Assembly (NCBI GenBank): GCA_030247855.1
Contig: JAPDRN010000015.1
Span: 310,001 to 374,000 of the forward strand
Reading direction: 5' to 3'
Origin: Knufia peltigerae
Lineage: Eukaryota; Ascomycota; Eurotiomycetes; Chaetothyriales; Trichomeriaceae
Length of the DNA stretch: 64,000 nucleotides
Part shown: positions 9,921 through 20,496 of the stretch, piece after piece
How positions within the stretch are numbered: position 1 is the stretch's first letter
Layout of the letters: every line of letters starts with the position of its first letter
Notes under the pieces: generated by a model
What the model saw: the letters and a program-made list of their open reading frames with translations, nothing else
Told to the model about the DNA's origin: nothing
Database searches by the model: none
Position numbers and translations under genes: made by a program

Positions 9921-10638
9921 GGTTGCGGTTGAAGGAAGAAGTATACCAATTTCTCAAACGAATGCTCCAGACGACGATGAACTTCAGGATGAAATCGCGA
10001 CCGTTGAAGCGAGGTCAAGTATAGTGAGTCTACAATACACCTCTGGACATGTGGGACGCTGTCTTTCGTGTAGCCCCCTGTCGCCTTGGCCTGGCCAACA
10101 TCTTGTCGGCCCCACGACCTGTGCCATCGAGAGGAGTTGCAAATGTGCTCGAACGTGCTCGATACTCTGGACTAATGTACATGGATTGTTCCAAGACATC
10201 AAAGTTGAAAAGTGAGAGGCTTGAAGTAAAGTTGCCAAGACCCATGAGCAGATTTCCGAGCTGGTTGAGCACGTTTTCCTGCAGCACAATCCACCGGCCC
10301 CTTACTGAGAATGGATAGAACTGCCAGATCAAGACGAATGATAGTGCAGAGAGAAGGTTTTTTCACAGGCCAGAAAAGGCGAACTTTGCTGTGGTCTGCT
10401 GTCAAGCCATAGAACCCGACGGGCGATAGCTGTCGAAGTCGGTTGGCCCCATCACGCCATGAGCATGAAAAAAACAAGGATGCACCCCGAAAATGTACAT
10501 AGGCGTCGATGTTAAAAGCTCTGGACGATCACCCCTTCGTCGTAGATATCTTGACTTTGTAAGGAGCGTAGAATCCGGGCAATCTCACAAACATCTGTCA
10601 TATCCCGGCCTGACCATCTCACACAATCACGCATCAGA
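9921..10638. other. Shared promoter between reductase and copper transporter
   Basis: A 718 bp divergent interval lies between the reductase and CTR start codons. I looked for an obvious copper-responsive element of the yeast Mac1 or fission yeast Cuf1 type. GCTG cores occur (for example near 10388 and 10433), but none fits the full consensus. No coding region is supported. Confidence 0.45.
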
Positions 10639-11407
10639 ATGGACGGCTCGATGACAATGACTTCGACCATGTCCGGCATGGGCAGCATGGGCAGCATGAC
10701 CATGTCAACCGCCACAGGAACCGCAGCGGCAGCATCAGCCACGTCCACCGCGATGAGCTCAATGAGTATGGGAGGCAAGTGTAAAATCAACGTGAGTTAC
10801 CTTTCCATTCGTCCAAGACCCGAACAGACAGGGATGCTGAAAGGGTTCATAGATGCTTTGGAATTGGTACACGATAGACGCATGTTAGTATTCGTATCAC
10901 GATCCTCGGACAGACACACCCAGGTCTAACATGCTTGCAGGCTTCCTCTCGAGTAGCTGGCACATCACCAGCAAGGGCATGTTTGCAGCGTCTTGTATCG
11001 GTGTGGTGTTCCTCGTGATCAGTCTGGAACTCCTGAGAAGGGTCAGCAAAGAGTACGACATGGCAATCTTGCGCCAATTCCAACGAAGCGTGGTCACACA
11101 AGATGCAACCAAGGACCAGACTACCCTCGTCGGAGGATGTCGACCGGCGCCTCGAGTCGTCGTCTTCCGACCATCTCCCATACAGCAGCTCATCCGAGCA
11201 GTACTGCACGCGGTCACCTTCGGAGTCGCCTACATCATCATGTTGCTGGCCATGTACTACAATGGGTACATCATCATCTGCATCTTCATCGGTGCTGGAC
11301 TGGGGAAATTCATTTGCGACTGGGCTCCGCAGAAGATCCCTCTCGGCACCTCTTTTGAGCAGCAGGGAGATTCTGTTGAAGAAGGTCCCACGGTGTGTTG
11401 TGGATGA
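10639..11407 (+). CDS. CTR-family copper(I) transporter
   Basis: There are three exons: 10639-10791, 10853-10883 and 10941-11407. The introns are 61 bp and 57 bp. The product is 216 residues. The N-terminus is an extracellular Met-rich region (repeated MxM and MxxM motifs in the first 47 residues), used for Cu+ capture. The 31-base middle exon supplies MLWNWYTIDAC, the conserved lead-in to helix 1. Helix 2 carries the MxxxM gate (MLLAM) and helix 3 the GxxxG packing motif (GAGLG). The protein ends in a Cys-Cys pair (TVCCG), the usual fungal CTR metal-binding tail. It imports Cu+ at the plasma membrane as a trimer. It is divergent from a metalloreductase that could supply the reduced ion. Confidence 0.95.
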
Positions 11408-11813
11408 GACGAGGTGCGGCGTTGGTCAGAGGATGGTGAACAGCCTGACAGAATCGAAGGGAAATGAGGAAGCTGTGAAGCACATGAGTCGGCGGTACTT
11501 CGGCAAGTTCGCGGCTCGAAGCATCTACTCGTACTACTTTGAACAAGTCTTACAGGCCTTGGGTCTCTCAGTGCTTCATTCTGTTTCCTTCAGCAGCCGA
11601 CCCATGTGACTGACGACTTACACTTGACATATTAAGATCTTTGCATCGCAACTCTGATAATTGGGTATCTCATTCAGTATTTTTATGGCTCATGATGGTC
11701 GTAATATCTGAGTCTCGCTAGCAGTCAATATAGTATGTACAGAAAAACGGTGAAACGCGTCTGAAGCCCTGCCCAGAAGGAGTCTTTCAAATGATCCCAA
11801 CCCAAGTGGGCAT
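11408..11813. other. Convergent 3' flank, no gene seen
   Basis: This holds the 3' ends of the copper transporter and histidine kinase genes. A TACTCGTA word lies at 11526-11533. A reading frame here overlaps the CTR coding exon in another frame and is not credible. Confidence 0.5.
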
Positions 11814-14519
11814 CTAGGCTTTTGTATTGCTTCGAATGCAGAATTCCACAATCAATTTTTGTAAATCCATTAGTTTGTATGGCTTTGTCATGAATCCTTC
11901 CATACCTGTGCGCGTGGCTCGGTTGATGGCTTCGTCCGTAACATCAGCGCTGACGGCGAGCACGATTGGTGCAGTGGCGGCGTCCACTTTCGATGGATCG
12001 GGGTTTTGAAACATGGCCAGTATGTGCTCAGTGGCCTCATAACCATCCATTTCCGGCATCCAAAGATCCATTAGGATTACGTCGACGCTATTCTTCTTAT
12101 GATTCGGAGTCGGTCGACCTTTTTTCGCCGAGTCATGCAATTCTTTCATGATCCTGACTGCCTCCTTGCCATCGAATGCTTCATGGACATCTTTGTACCC
12201 CAATTTCCCAAGCATACTGACCAGGAGTTTTCGGTTGATCTTGTTGTCCTCAGCAACGAGGAATGTCAGCGGATGCTTCTGGGCAAGGTGCCGATCATAA
12301 GATTCAGTTCGGAGTGGTAGACGAGGCCCCGCTGACTTCTTGCGAGGGCTTGAAGCTGCTGTATTGTCGTCATTGAATTTTGGTACTGGCATGAGAGTGA
12401 AACCGGTAGAGGTGTCGGGAGACTTGGGTTGTCCATTCAGATGCTCTGATTGCCGTCTGCAGCTTCGGTCTGGAGTTGGCAGGACCGTGGCTGGACGAGA
12501 TTGGCTCTTTAGGAACTCTGGGGTCTTGCTTCTCGGCGTACTGACCCGACTAGACGATTCACCTGGTTCCAAAGGTATCTTGATCTCGAACTCAGAACCA
12601 CGAAAAGGGCCTGACACTTCCGACCTGACAAGTGTGATATCTCCACCAAGACGCCTGGCCAGTCCTTTCGCCACTAATAACCCAAGTCCTAAGCCCTCTT
12701 TCGATCGGGTCAAAGAATCGTCTTCCCGAGAGAAAGGCTTGAAGAGCTCCGGTTGGAAGTCCTCAGGGATCCCATCACCGGTGTCTTTGACGGTTATGGA
12801 TAGATAGCGTTGGTTGCTGGACAACCGTATTGACATTGTGATGAAGCCTTCTTCGGTGAACTTTACGGCATTGAGAAAGACTGCAGACACGAGTTTGGCT
12901 AGATCTCTTTCATCCGCAAGCAGGGTTTCGGGCACATCTTCCGCAACCGTCCACTCAATCATTTTCTGTGAGATGTCGCCGTTCGAATATCGCGACCTGA
13001 CAGCAATTCTCTCGCCATTGTCGATTGGCTCTCCAATAGCAGAATCGGGACGACCGCCTACCCTGAGAGATTCATGGATCACCATGGGAATTAGTTCGCG
13101 AATCTTGCAGTTTTTGAGCCCAGGAGTGGGAAATGCATCACTGTCCAGGGACATTTTCGTAGACGGAGTGTTGAAGTCACTAGGTGTGACCCCGTCAGGC
13201 ACTGGGCTGAAGATAGTCGGTAAGCGATCGTCGGAAGAGGCCGCGGTATATGGTGTTATGGAATTGGCTGGATGTGAAGTCGTGCTTTTGGGTGAAACTT
13301 CAATGTGAGACGAACGACTCAACTGACGGATCTTCGAAGCATTCCCAAAATGCCACGCAGTGGGACTGCTGCGTCGGCGCTTGTAAGAGTGATTCACATG
13401 GATGTCACTCCCTTCTATCAGCCTTGCAGGTTTGTAGTCGAAGTAGCCTCCGTTGGTGGTGGCAGTAGCGACCGGAGAGTCGTTCTCGTTCATAGGAGTG
13501 TCTGGGATTTCCATATTCATATCATATGCATGGACCACGTTGTCGGCGGCTTCCACCGCTCGTTTGGAACTGTCCTGGACCGTTTCAATGTTCTCCTTCA
13601 AAGTCTGGAAGATGCGACGCATGCTGGGACTGGAGAGACCTTCTATCTGTTCTTGCACGGTCGCGTGCATGACATCGAGCATTCCCACCACGCCTTGCAT
13701 TGGCGTTCTCAATTCGTGAGATAGGCTTTTGGCATACGGCTTCAAGGACTGTGTCGTGGCTGTTACAGCCTGTCGTGGGATTACCGGATTCGATCGTGGC
13801 ATGTTTGTGATTTGGGGCTTAGCAAATCCTTCGCCGGCCACCAGGCGCTGAGTGATGAGGTCCTCCAAGGAATGGAGAAGAAGCTCAATGTAGCCCCAGG
13901 AATTCTCGCGTTTGTCTAGACCATCCTGTGTCCACATCATGCCGAAATGGGCAAAACATTTCCCATCGGCAAACAGCGGCACACCCATGTATCCCTCTGC
14001 AGGAAAGGGAAATGTGTTGGGGTTGTGCGTGATGAATGAGCTCATCTGCTCGGGGATGAGAAAGACCTTGTCGTGTTTCATGTAGCCACAAGGAGTGCCG
14101 CATGCTAGGTATTTGTAATCTCGATGCATGGCCTTGTGTTGGTCGCCGTCATTGTAGTAAAAAGCGACGCCCAATAGACACGAGCCAGGTTCACCCAACG
14201 GTGGCATCTCCACGGCAGAATGCTCATCGTCGGTCAAGATCCGTTTGGCGACAAATCCATATTGAGCCTGGCAGATATCGGTCATTCCTTCCATCAATCT
14301 TTTCCAGAAGGTCTCGGTATCAGCAGCCCTCAGCTCTTGTTTCAGGGAGACCAATTTCTCCGCAGCATTGTTTTCGGCGGAAGCAAAATGCCTGGATAGG
14401 TTCTCGACGAAGCCCGTTTCTCCGTGGTGCAAGGAAACACCTGGTTCGAGGCTGGGGAGGCATAGCGACTGGCGCTCCAGGATAGAATCCGAGGGTTTGT
14501 CGCTGACAGGTTTGTCCAT
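11814..14519 (-). CDS. Hybrid histidine kinase with N-terminal GAF-like domain
   Basis: One exon encodes 901 residues. Residues about 55-225 look like a GAF-type sensor region. The phospho-acceptor H-box (SLSHELRTPMQGVVGMLDVM) places the histidine at 268. A long Ser/Pro-rich insert follows, then the ATPase N-box (FLNAVKFTEEG) and G-boxes (VKDTGDGIPED, GLGLGLLVAKGLA). The C-terminal receiver domain starts at FLVAEDNKINRKLL, has its phospho-acceptor Asp in ILMDLWMPEMDGYEA, and ends with the FMTKPYK lysine motif. All catalytic residues appear present. There is no membrane segment, so it is probably a cytosolic sensor feeding the HPt-response regulator relay. I cannot assign the fungal HHK class with confidence, and no dedicated partner is nearby. 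Confidence 0.92.
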   Translation of the reverse strand: MDKPVSDKPSDSILERQSLCLPSLEPGVSLHHGETGFVENLSRHFASAENNAAEKLVSLKQELRAADTETFWKRLMEGMTDICQAQYGFVAKRILTDDEHSAVEMPPLGEPGSCLLGVAFYYNDGDQHKAMHRDYKYLACGTPCGYMKHDKVFLIPEQMSSFITHNPNTFPFPAEGYMGVPLFADGKCFAHFGMMWTQDGLDKRENSWGYIELLLHSLEDLITQRLVAGEGFAKPQITNMPRSNPVIPRQAVTATTQSLKPYAKSLSHELRTPMQGVVGMLDVMHATVQEQIEGLSSPSMRRIFQTLKENIETVQDSSKRAVEAADNVVHAYDMNMEIPDTPMNENDSPVATATTNGGYFDYKPARLIEGSDIHVNHSYKRRRSSPTAWHFGNASKIRQLSRSSHIEVSPKSTTSHPANSITPYTAASSDDRLPTIFSPVPDGVTPSDFNTPSTKMSLDSDAFPTPGLKNCKIRELIPMVIHESLRVGGRPDSAIGEPIDNGERIAVRSRYSNGDISQKMIEWTVAEDVPETLLADERDLAKLVSAVFLNAVKFTEEGFITMSIRLSSNQRYLSITVKDTGDGIPEDFQPELFKPFSREDDSLTRSKEGLGLGLLVAKGLARRLGGDITLVRSEVSGPFRGSEFEIKIPLEPGESSSRVSTPRSKTPEFLKSQSRPATVLPTPDRSCRRQSEHLNGQPKSPDTSTGFTLMPVPKFNDDNTAASSPRKKSAGPRLPLRTESYDRHLAQKHPLTFLVAEDNKINRKLLVSMLGKLGYKDVHEAFDGKEAVRIMKELHDSAKKGRPTPNHKKNSVDVILMDLWMPEMDGYEATEHILAMFQNPDPSKVDAATAPIVLAVSADVTDEAINRATRTGMEGFMTKPYKLMDLQKLIVEFCIRSNTKA

Positions 14520-16730
14520 TCCCAGGATATCTGCGGCCCTCCTCTTGACTCTTGTGATGATGTGAGATGAATTGTATCATGTAAGGACGGGTCATTCGCG
14601 TGGCATTTCGTCTTCTCGTTCTATGTGGTGTCTTGTCGCGGGATTTTGGTGGGTTGTTCCGTTCAACACCGACCAAAGCATCCCTCACTATACGTCTTGA
14701 CCACCTCGAGCTACTCACGACTGCGAGATCTTGAATATCGGGTAACGGATGAAAAGTATGCAGGGAACAAGTAAACGACGAGAAGATGCTCTTGATATGA
14801 ATGGCGGCGAGAGAAATGCTAGTGGAGGCCGGATCTGAGAGGGCCAGAAATTGTGGAAAGTGAAGTACTGTACTCCGTACTTTTTCTTAGCGATTGGCGG
14901 GATGATGACAAGGGGACCTCTTTTCGGCTAACCCAGTCTAACAGATCGTCGAGGCGTAAGGAAGCGAAGACACGGTGAAGATTGTGGCAGACAGCGATGC
15001 AGATGGGCAACAAGTTTGACGTTTGGCCGGAAGATGTAAGTAGGCCTTGTGGGGGGGGCTTGCGGTATGGTTTGGTGGCCGGTGCGCAGGGGTTTGACTA
15101 CAATATACGGCGAAGTTACTGTACAATAGTTGCAGTAGTTCGGATCCCTGTACTCGTATTGTACGGCGTATGAAACCAAATTTATCTTTTGGATCTTTCG
15201 TGGAATGATGGGTCCGTCCCATGTGCCGATGCTTGTGCGACTACGAGTACAAGTACCTATTGTACAAGAACAGTAAAAGTGGATGCAGCAGATCGAAGAA
15301 CTGAAAGCACCCATAAAGCTGATGAATGATTACCTACGGGAGTACGGATATGGACCTCTGAATCCAGAATGATGCTGCATGGACCCTGTCCACACCTTTT
15401 ACGAGTTACATACTCGTAGCACGTACGAGGAGTATAGTATTTTGGTAACAAACACCGGATGACTTCTCCGCCACCGCAAAAAGGGTTACAAATCAGGGTT
15501 ACTGTACAGTCAGTACTGTACGAGTTACCCTTGCAAAAAGAACCGTTGGAGGAAGTGTCCGTGCCCCGAGAGTGACAGGAGTCAAACTTAGCGATGACAG
15601 GGTGGGAGTGACTTTGATGCTATTCGCAGGACTGAATCGGTCAGATTGATAATTAACCATGGCTCGTGGGGTTTTCTGGCGAACAAGGAGAAGATGGGAC
15701 AACATTTTGGCCTGATGGGCCCCGTTTGAGGTGGCCTAGAACTCGAGATCATTGAGGGATTACGGAGTAAGGATAGGCAGTATGGAGGGACAAATGGGCC
15801 ACCACCTTCGATAAAAAAAATGAAAGACATTCGTTCTCTGTACTGTAAGGATCCGGAGTACTTGGTGCCATATTCAGCCTCTACCATGACTCGTTTCACG
15901 TTTCACAGATATGGTTTGGTACTGCCAGAAGGGAGCTGACACTTGTTTGCTTGATTGTTGGGAAAGGTCTGTTGTGCTCGTATTGACTGGTATGCGCATG
16001 CAAGGGTACATAAAGGTACCTATTCCGTACTCCATACTCATCATGATGATTGGTATTGCCCAGGTAATTACCCAGTCGTTGTGTGTCGCAGCCCCTGCTG
16101 TCAGCCCAGGTTAATGGATTTTAGATCAATCTGAATGTCGATCAAATGTTCTGGACCGTCAACGAACCAGCTAAAGACAGACAGAGGACGACGAATCTGC
16201 GCCATTGACATCATTGAGCGGGCGTCTCGGCTAAGACGGCAATCATTAAGTCCACTCGTCAAATCATCACAAAAATCCCCGATTGAACATTATTGTACGG
16301 ATACTCCGTACTGGACAGACAATCGAGGTACTCCATACATATCTCAAGCATCACATTTGGAGCCAATAAGTGTCAAAGTACTCGTGCCGAAAGACTACAG
16401 TAAACATTACAAACTGGCTGCAAGGGAGATATAACTCAAAACCAAAAAAAAAGTTGGATGTGTGTTCGTACAGAGTAAAATACGTTCGCCCGAAAGAAAT
16501 CTGCCAACACCACCCAATCCTGACCATGCTCGCTATTACCAGAAGCGGTACAGTGCGCCGCACGCAAATATTCTCGACTGTGCATACTACGAGTAGAAGA
16601 ATGTAAGGACGGGATCTTGACTATCTCAGATGCAGTAGGCATTCAAATCGACAGAAAGAAATGGGAAGAGGTGATACATTGTTCTGTTCTTTAGTAATAA
16701 TATCTAGGTACCTAGGCATACCAAGCTCGT

Positions 16731-16757
16731 AGTCGTAGTCGTAGTCGTACTCGTATT
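16731..16757. repeat. Short (CGTAGT)n-type microsatellite
   Basis: About four imperfect copies of a 6-base unit (GTAGTC) end in GTACTCGTA. The array lies in the upstream region of the gamma-glutamyltransferase gene. Confidence 0.75.
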
Positions 16758-16861
16758 GCATCGACGCTCAACTCCGCCGCAAATTGTCCGTCTCTGCTTC
16801 AAAGAGCACAATACATTACCACCCTTCCTCCTTATCAATCCTCTTATCTACCGAGTAGCAA

Positions 16862-16882
16862 GATATTGTACAATACAATATC
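16862..16882. repeat. Perfect hairpin, 9-bp arms with 3-base loop
   Basis: GATATTGTA, the spacer CAA and its exact reverse complement TACAATATC make a small stem-loop about 415 bases upstream of the gamma-glutamyltransferase ATG. It could be a protein-binding palindrome or chance. No T-run follows directly, so it is not a Pol III terminator hairpin. Confidence 0.6.
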
Positions 16883-17296
16883 CTCGGGTATTTTTTTGCT
16901 GATAAATGGCTTCGATCATTTCATACAGAGACTCCGTCCGGTGATACGGTGAGTCTCGTCGTCCCCATCATCTCATTTCGAATGCCAATCCTCTCTTTTC
17001 CATTTCTCGTTGTTTCTATCCTGAACTAGATGCCACTAAAGACTCTCTTTTGCAACCCTCCTTGATCAAACTTCTCCAAAGATCGACCCCGCGACGGGAT
17101 CAAGCACGCTAAGCACCATACCAACCAGCCAACATCCTGGCTTCAAAGCCCTCGACCTTCCTCTTGCGTCATCGCAGGTGACCGCTAATCTGTCTGCATC
17201 CCTGCGTGGCTTGCTACATGCCTCTGTGCCTGGGCGTCCTGACCTACGAGGTGCGAGCTGCATATTGCCGAGCTCCTTGAGCTCTCGCCGGGCAAA

Positions 17297-19189
17297 ATGG
17301 CTCCGTCCATTCTTTGGTCGCTATCCAGTCTCGTCTCTCCTGCTTTCACAAGAGCCTCAGTCTTCATATTCACCATGTTGTCTCTGCTGCAGCTTGCTTG
17401 TGCCTTGGCCCTGCCACCACTCTTTAATCAGGCTGCCGCAAATCCCTTCCCGAGGGTTGCGCAGCAATATGCGCCCGACTCTTTAGGTGCCGTGGCCAGT
17501 GAAAGTAGTATCTGCAGCAATATTGGTATCGACCTTCTTCGACAAGGTGGAAATGCTGCGGATGCCGTGAGTACCAGTCTCCCGGTCCCTACAAGATATG
17601 ACTGACAGAATTTCAGCTCGTTGGCACAGTCTTCTGCATAGGCGTTATCGGCTGCTATCATAGTGGGATTGGTGGCGGCGGGTTCATGCTTGTTCGTGGC
17701 TCCAATGGAAGCTATGAATTTATTGACTTCAGGGAAACTGCTCCTGCTGCCGCTTTTGAGGACATGTACAACAATAATACCAATGCTAGCATCTTTGGAG
17801 GGTTAGCTAGGTACGTTTTCCCGCAACAACACCAGGCAATCCCGCTGACCGTGATCTAGCGGAGTGCCTGGAGAAGTTAGAGGACTGGCGCACTTACACG
17901 ACAACTATGGCAAGCTTCCATGGAAGACGGTGATGGCAGGAGCCATCAAGACCGCAAGATATGGGTGGCCGGTGACTCAAGATCTCGTTCGCTACATGAA
18001 GTCGGCCAATGCATCCGCTCTTGTACCAAACTTCTTGGTTGATGACCCCAACTGGGCCATTGACTTCGCACCCAATGGGACGCTCGTGGGACTAGGTGAC
18101 ACCATCACGCGCAAGAGGTACGCCGACACGTTGGAGACCATCGCAAATAAAGGGCCAGATGCATTCTACAACGGCCCGATCGCAGAGGCGACCATTGCCG
18201 CATTGCAAGCACAAAACGGAACCATGACGGTCGAAGATTTGCAGAACTACACGGCAGCAATCCGACCTCCGGCGAACATCACGTATCGCGGTTATCGTAT
18301 GTTCAGCTGTAGTGCTCCAAGCTCAGGAGAAGTGGCGTTATCTGTCATGAAGACATTGGAAGGATATACCGACTTTTACGCCAACGGCATGGTTAACCTC
18401 AGCACTCATAGGATGGACGAAGCCATCAGGTTTGGTTATGGCGAGAGAACAAATCTGGGTGACCCATCTTTTGTGAAGAATATCTCGGCGTATCAGTCGG
18501 AGATGCTCAATGCACGGACGGCAGCCGAAATCAGGAGCAAGATCTCGGACTCTCACACTCTGAATATCTCGGCTTATGATCCTTCGGGCATTGAGTCTCT
18601 GGAGACCCCAGGGACTTCCCATGTAGTGACCGCGGACGCTTCTGGACTTGCCATCTCCTTGACGACCACCGTCAACTTGCTGTTTGGATCGAATCTCATG
18701 GTCCCCGAAACCGGCGTCATCATGAACAATGAGATGAACGATTTCTCCATTCCCGGTTCGTCAAATGCATTCGGGTATATACCGAGTCCGAGCAATTATA
18801 TCCGCCCCGGCAAGAGACCCTTGTCATCGATATCGCCGGCCATCGTGGAGTTTCCCAACGGGACCTTGTATTATGTAACTGGAGCGGCGGGGGGGTCCAG
18901 AATCATCACGGCTACCATCCAGAATCTAATCCACGTCCTCGATCAGAACATGACTGTTCCCGAGGCTCTCGCGCAGCCTCGACTCCATGACCAATTGATC
19001 CCGAACCAAGTCATGTTCGAGTATGCATACAACAATGAGACGGTTGATTTTATGAAAGCACGCGGGCACAATTGTACCTGGGTTGCACCCGGCCTATCCA
19101 CCGCCCAAGGTCTCCGGCGGCTAGGGAATGGTACATTTGAAGCTGCTGGAGAACCGCGCCAGATCAACAGCGGAGGCTATGCCATATAA
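17297..19189 (+). CDS. Gamma-glutamyltransferase (glutathione hydrolase), secreted or vacuolar
   Basis: There are three exons: 17297-17566, 17617-17810 and 17860-19189. The introns are 50 and 49 bp, and the product is 597 residues. The first splice joins NAADA to LVGTVFC and the second rebuilds GLASGVPGE, both typical of this family. The N-terminus has a hydrophobic signal segment (ASVFIFTMLSLLQLACALAL). The block SGIGGGGFMLVR is the family signature. The autocatalytic cleavage threonine should be Thr407 in PGTSHVVTADASG, giving a large and a small subunit. Many Asn-X-Ser/Thr sites agree with passage through the secretory path. The enzyme removes the gamma-glutamyl group from glutathione and its conjugates, recovering cysteine and glutamate. 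The neighbouring MFS gene lies more than 1 kb away and no functional link is evident. Confidence 0.94.
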
Positions 19190-20496
19190 TTGAGTTGTAT
19201 GCTGGCGATATTGTGGCTGATTGGCGGCCATGGTAGGCGAGAATAGGCTCCATGATACGCGTATACCAGTCATATGATGTATAGTCACGAGATTTACGAT
19301 GCAATGACGGTTTGGACGTGTAGCTCTTCTCAACGTGAGGATTACCAGTATAATATGGGTTGTGGGCCAAAAGCATCTCGTTGCGGCTGTAGAAATACTG
19401 CATTTTGCAAAGGCACAGTATGATCAAACTAGAGCTCATCTTCGTGATCATGCTCCGTTGTCGTGTCGATCGTTTCTGGCCTTTCAGTGGAATACAGACT
19501 TGTAAGTTCTATGATCAAAAATGAAGCTAATGAGGAAGAAACCCTTGGTACCCCGTGGACTGATGAGGAATACGAATACGGCCGGTCCATCTTGCAACCA
19601 TGCCAGGTGTTATAGATAGATTGTCGAACACGCGAGCGGTACCTTATCTCAAACACACTACCAGTACGGAGTCACCGAGGATGGAGTAATACTCGTGTGG
19701 TGTCTGTGTTTTCCCCCTGTTCCTCGGAAGGTCCATGGCCCACGATCTCCAAAGGGGGAAAACCTCCACATTGTTGAGCAGCACCAATCATGGTTCTCGC
19801 CCTCTGGATGCACAAGTTTTATGATGAGGTGCATAGTGGCCAAGACCATCTTCTTCAGTACCATCAAACTCTTCTAGAATATCCCTTTCAAGATAGCCAT
19901 CGCACCAGACCAGCCCAAGATCGGTCCGGCTATATCGCTCTGCAAAAGTCCGCCTTCACCGCTCCTCAAGAAGTGCATCTTCTGTCAGCAAGAGCTAAGA
20001 CACAAAACAAGGCGGATCATCCCACGATGATCTTGGTGGGAAACCCATGCACACCCGGCAGTCCCCCATGCCGAACAGGCTGCTCAAAGTGGGGTTTGGC
20101 TTCAACCGAAGCGAAAGCGCGTCCTTGAGCCCGAAGGCCATAAAGAAAACGGGCCATTGATCTTAAATCCGCTTCTTTTTTTTCGAGAAGTAAATAGCAC
20201 GCCTTCCATCGAACTCGCAGAGGGGTCTTCGTCCTTTTTCTTTCGTCCCCAAAAAAGCAGACGAGTTCGATATCTCGAGGAGCAGATCATTTTTAAACGT
20301 CCGACAGCTTACCTGGCACGATCCGCCATACGCGAGCTGAGGTCGACACACTTGACTCCCCTTGGTGGCTGACTACCTGGCATTTAGCGTGTTGTCAAAA
20401 GTACCGCCAGAGCACAAACCCTCGCGATAATAAAGTGGTATGCACACTGTTCACTCCGTACCACGAGGCTGTTTTTATGATTAGACGGCTGATAAG
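19190..20496. other. Intergenic, no gene supported
   Basis: The 1.3 kb between the gamma-glutamyltransferase and MFS genes has only short frames of odd composition. It carries an inverted repeat at 20208-20271 and a TACGGAGT-like word near 19669. Its right end is presumably the MFS promoter. Confidence 0.5.
20208..20271. repeat. 10-bp inverted repeat with inner GGGG/CCCC arms
   Basis: ATCGAACTCG at 20208-20217 is exactly complementary to CGAGTTCGAT at 20262-20271. Between them lie a GGGG (20222-20225) and a CCCC (near 20247-20250) that could extend the fold, and CGAGA/TCTCG words lie just outside. No tRNA-like arms fit. Confidence 0.55.

Larger units (their letters stand above)
14520..17296. 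other. Long gene-free region rich in GTAC words
   Basis: This 2.8 kb stretch has no reading frame I can support on either strand. It is dense in the words TACTCCGTA (14871, 15761, 16302), TACGAGTA/TACTCGTA (15151, 15242, 15411, 16588, 16748) and GTACTGTAC. It also holds a CGTAGT microsatellite near 16731-16757 and a perfect 9-bp hairpin at 16862-16882. The pyrimidine-rich DNA after about 16760 is probably the promoter and leader of the gamma-glutamyltransferase gene. Confidence 0.55.

Noticed and set aside
14928..15314. 128-residue minus-strand frame in the large gap
   Set aside because: Rich in Tyr, Cys and Thr from the GTAC-type repeats; no protein features.
19800..19900. Possible C/D-box snoRNA (ATGATGA near 19821)
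   Set aside because: A box C-like word is present but I find no box D (CTGA) at a fitting distance.
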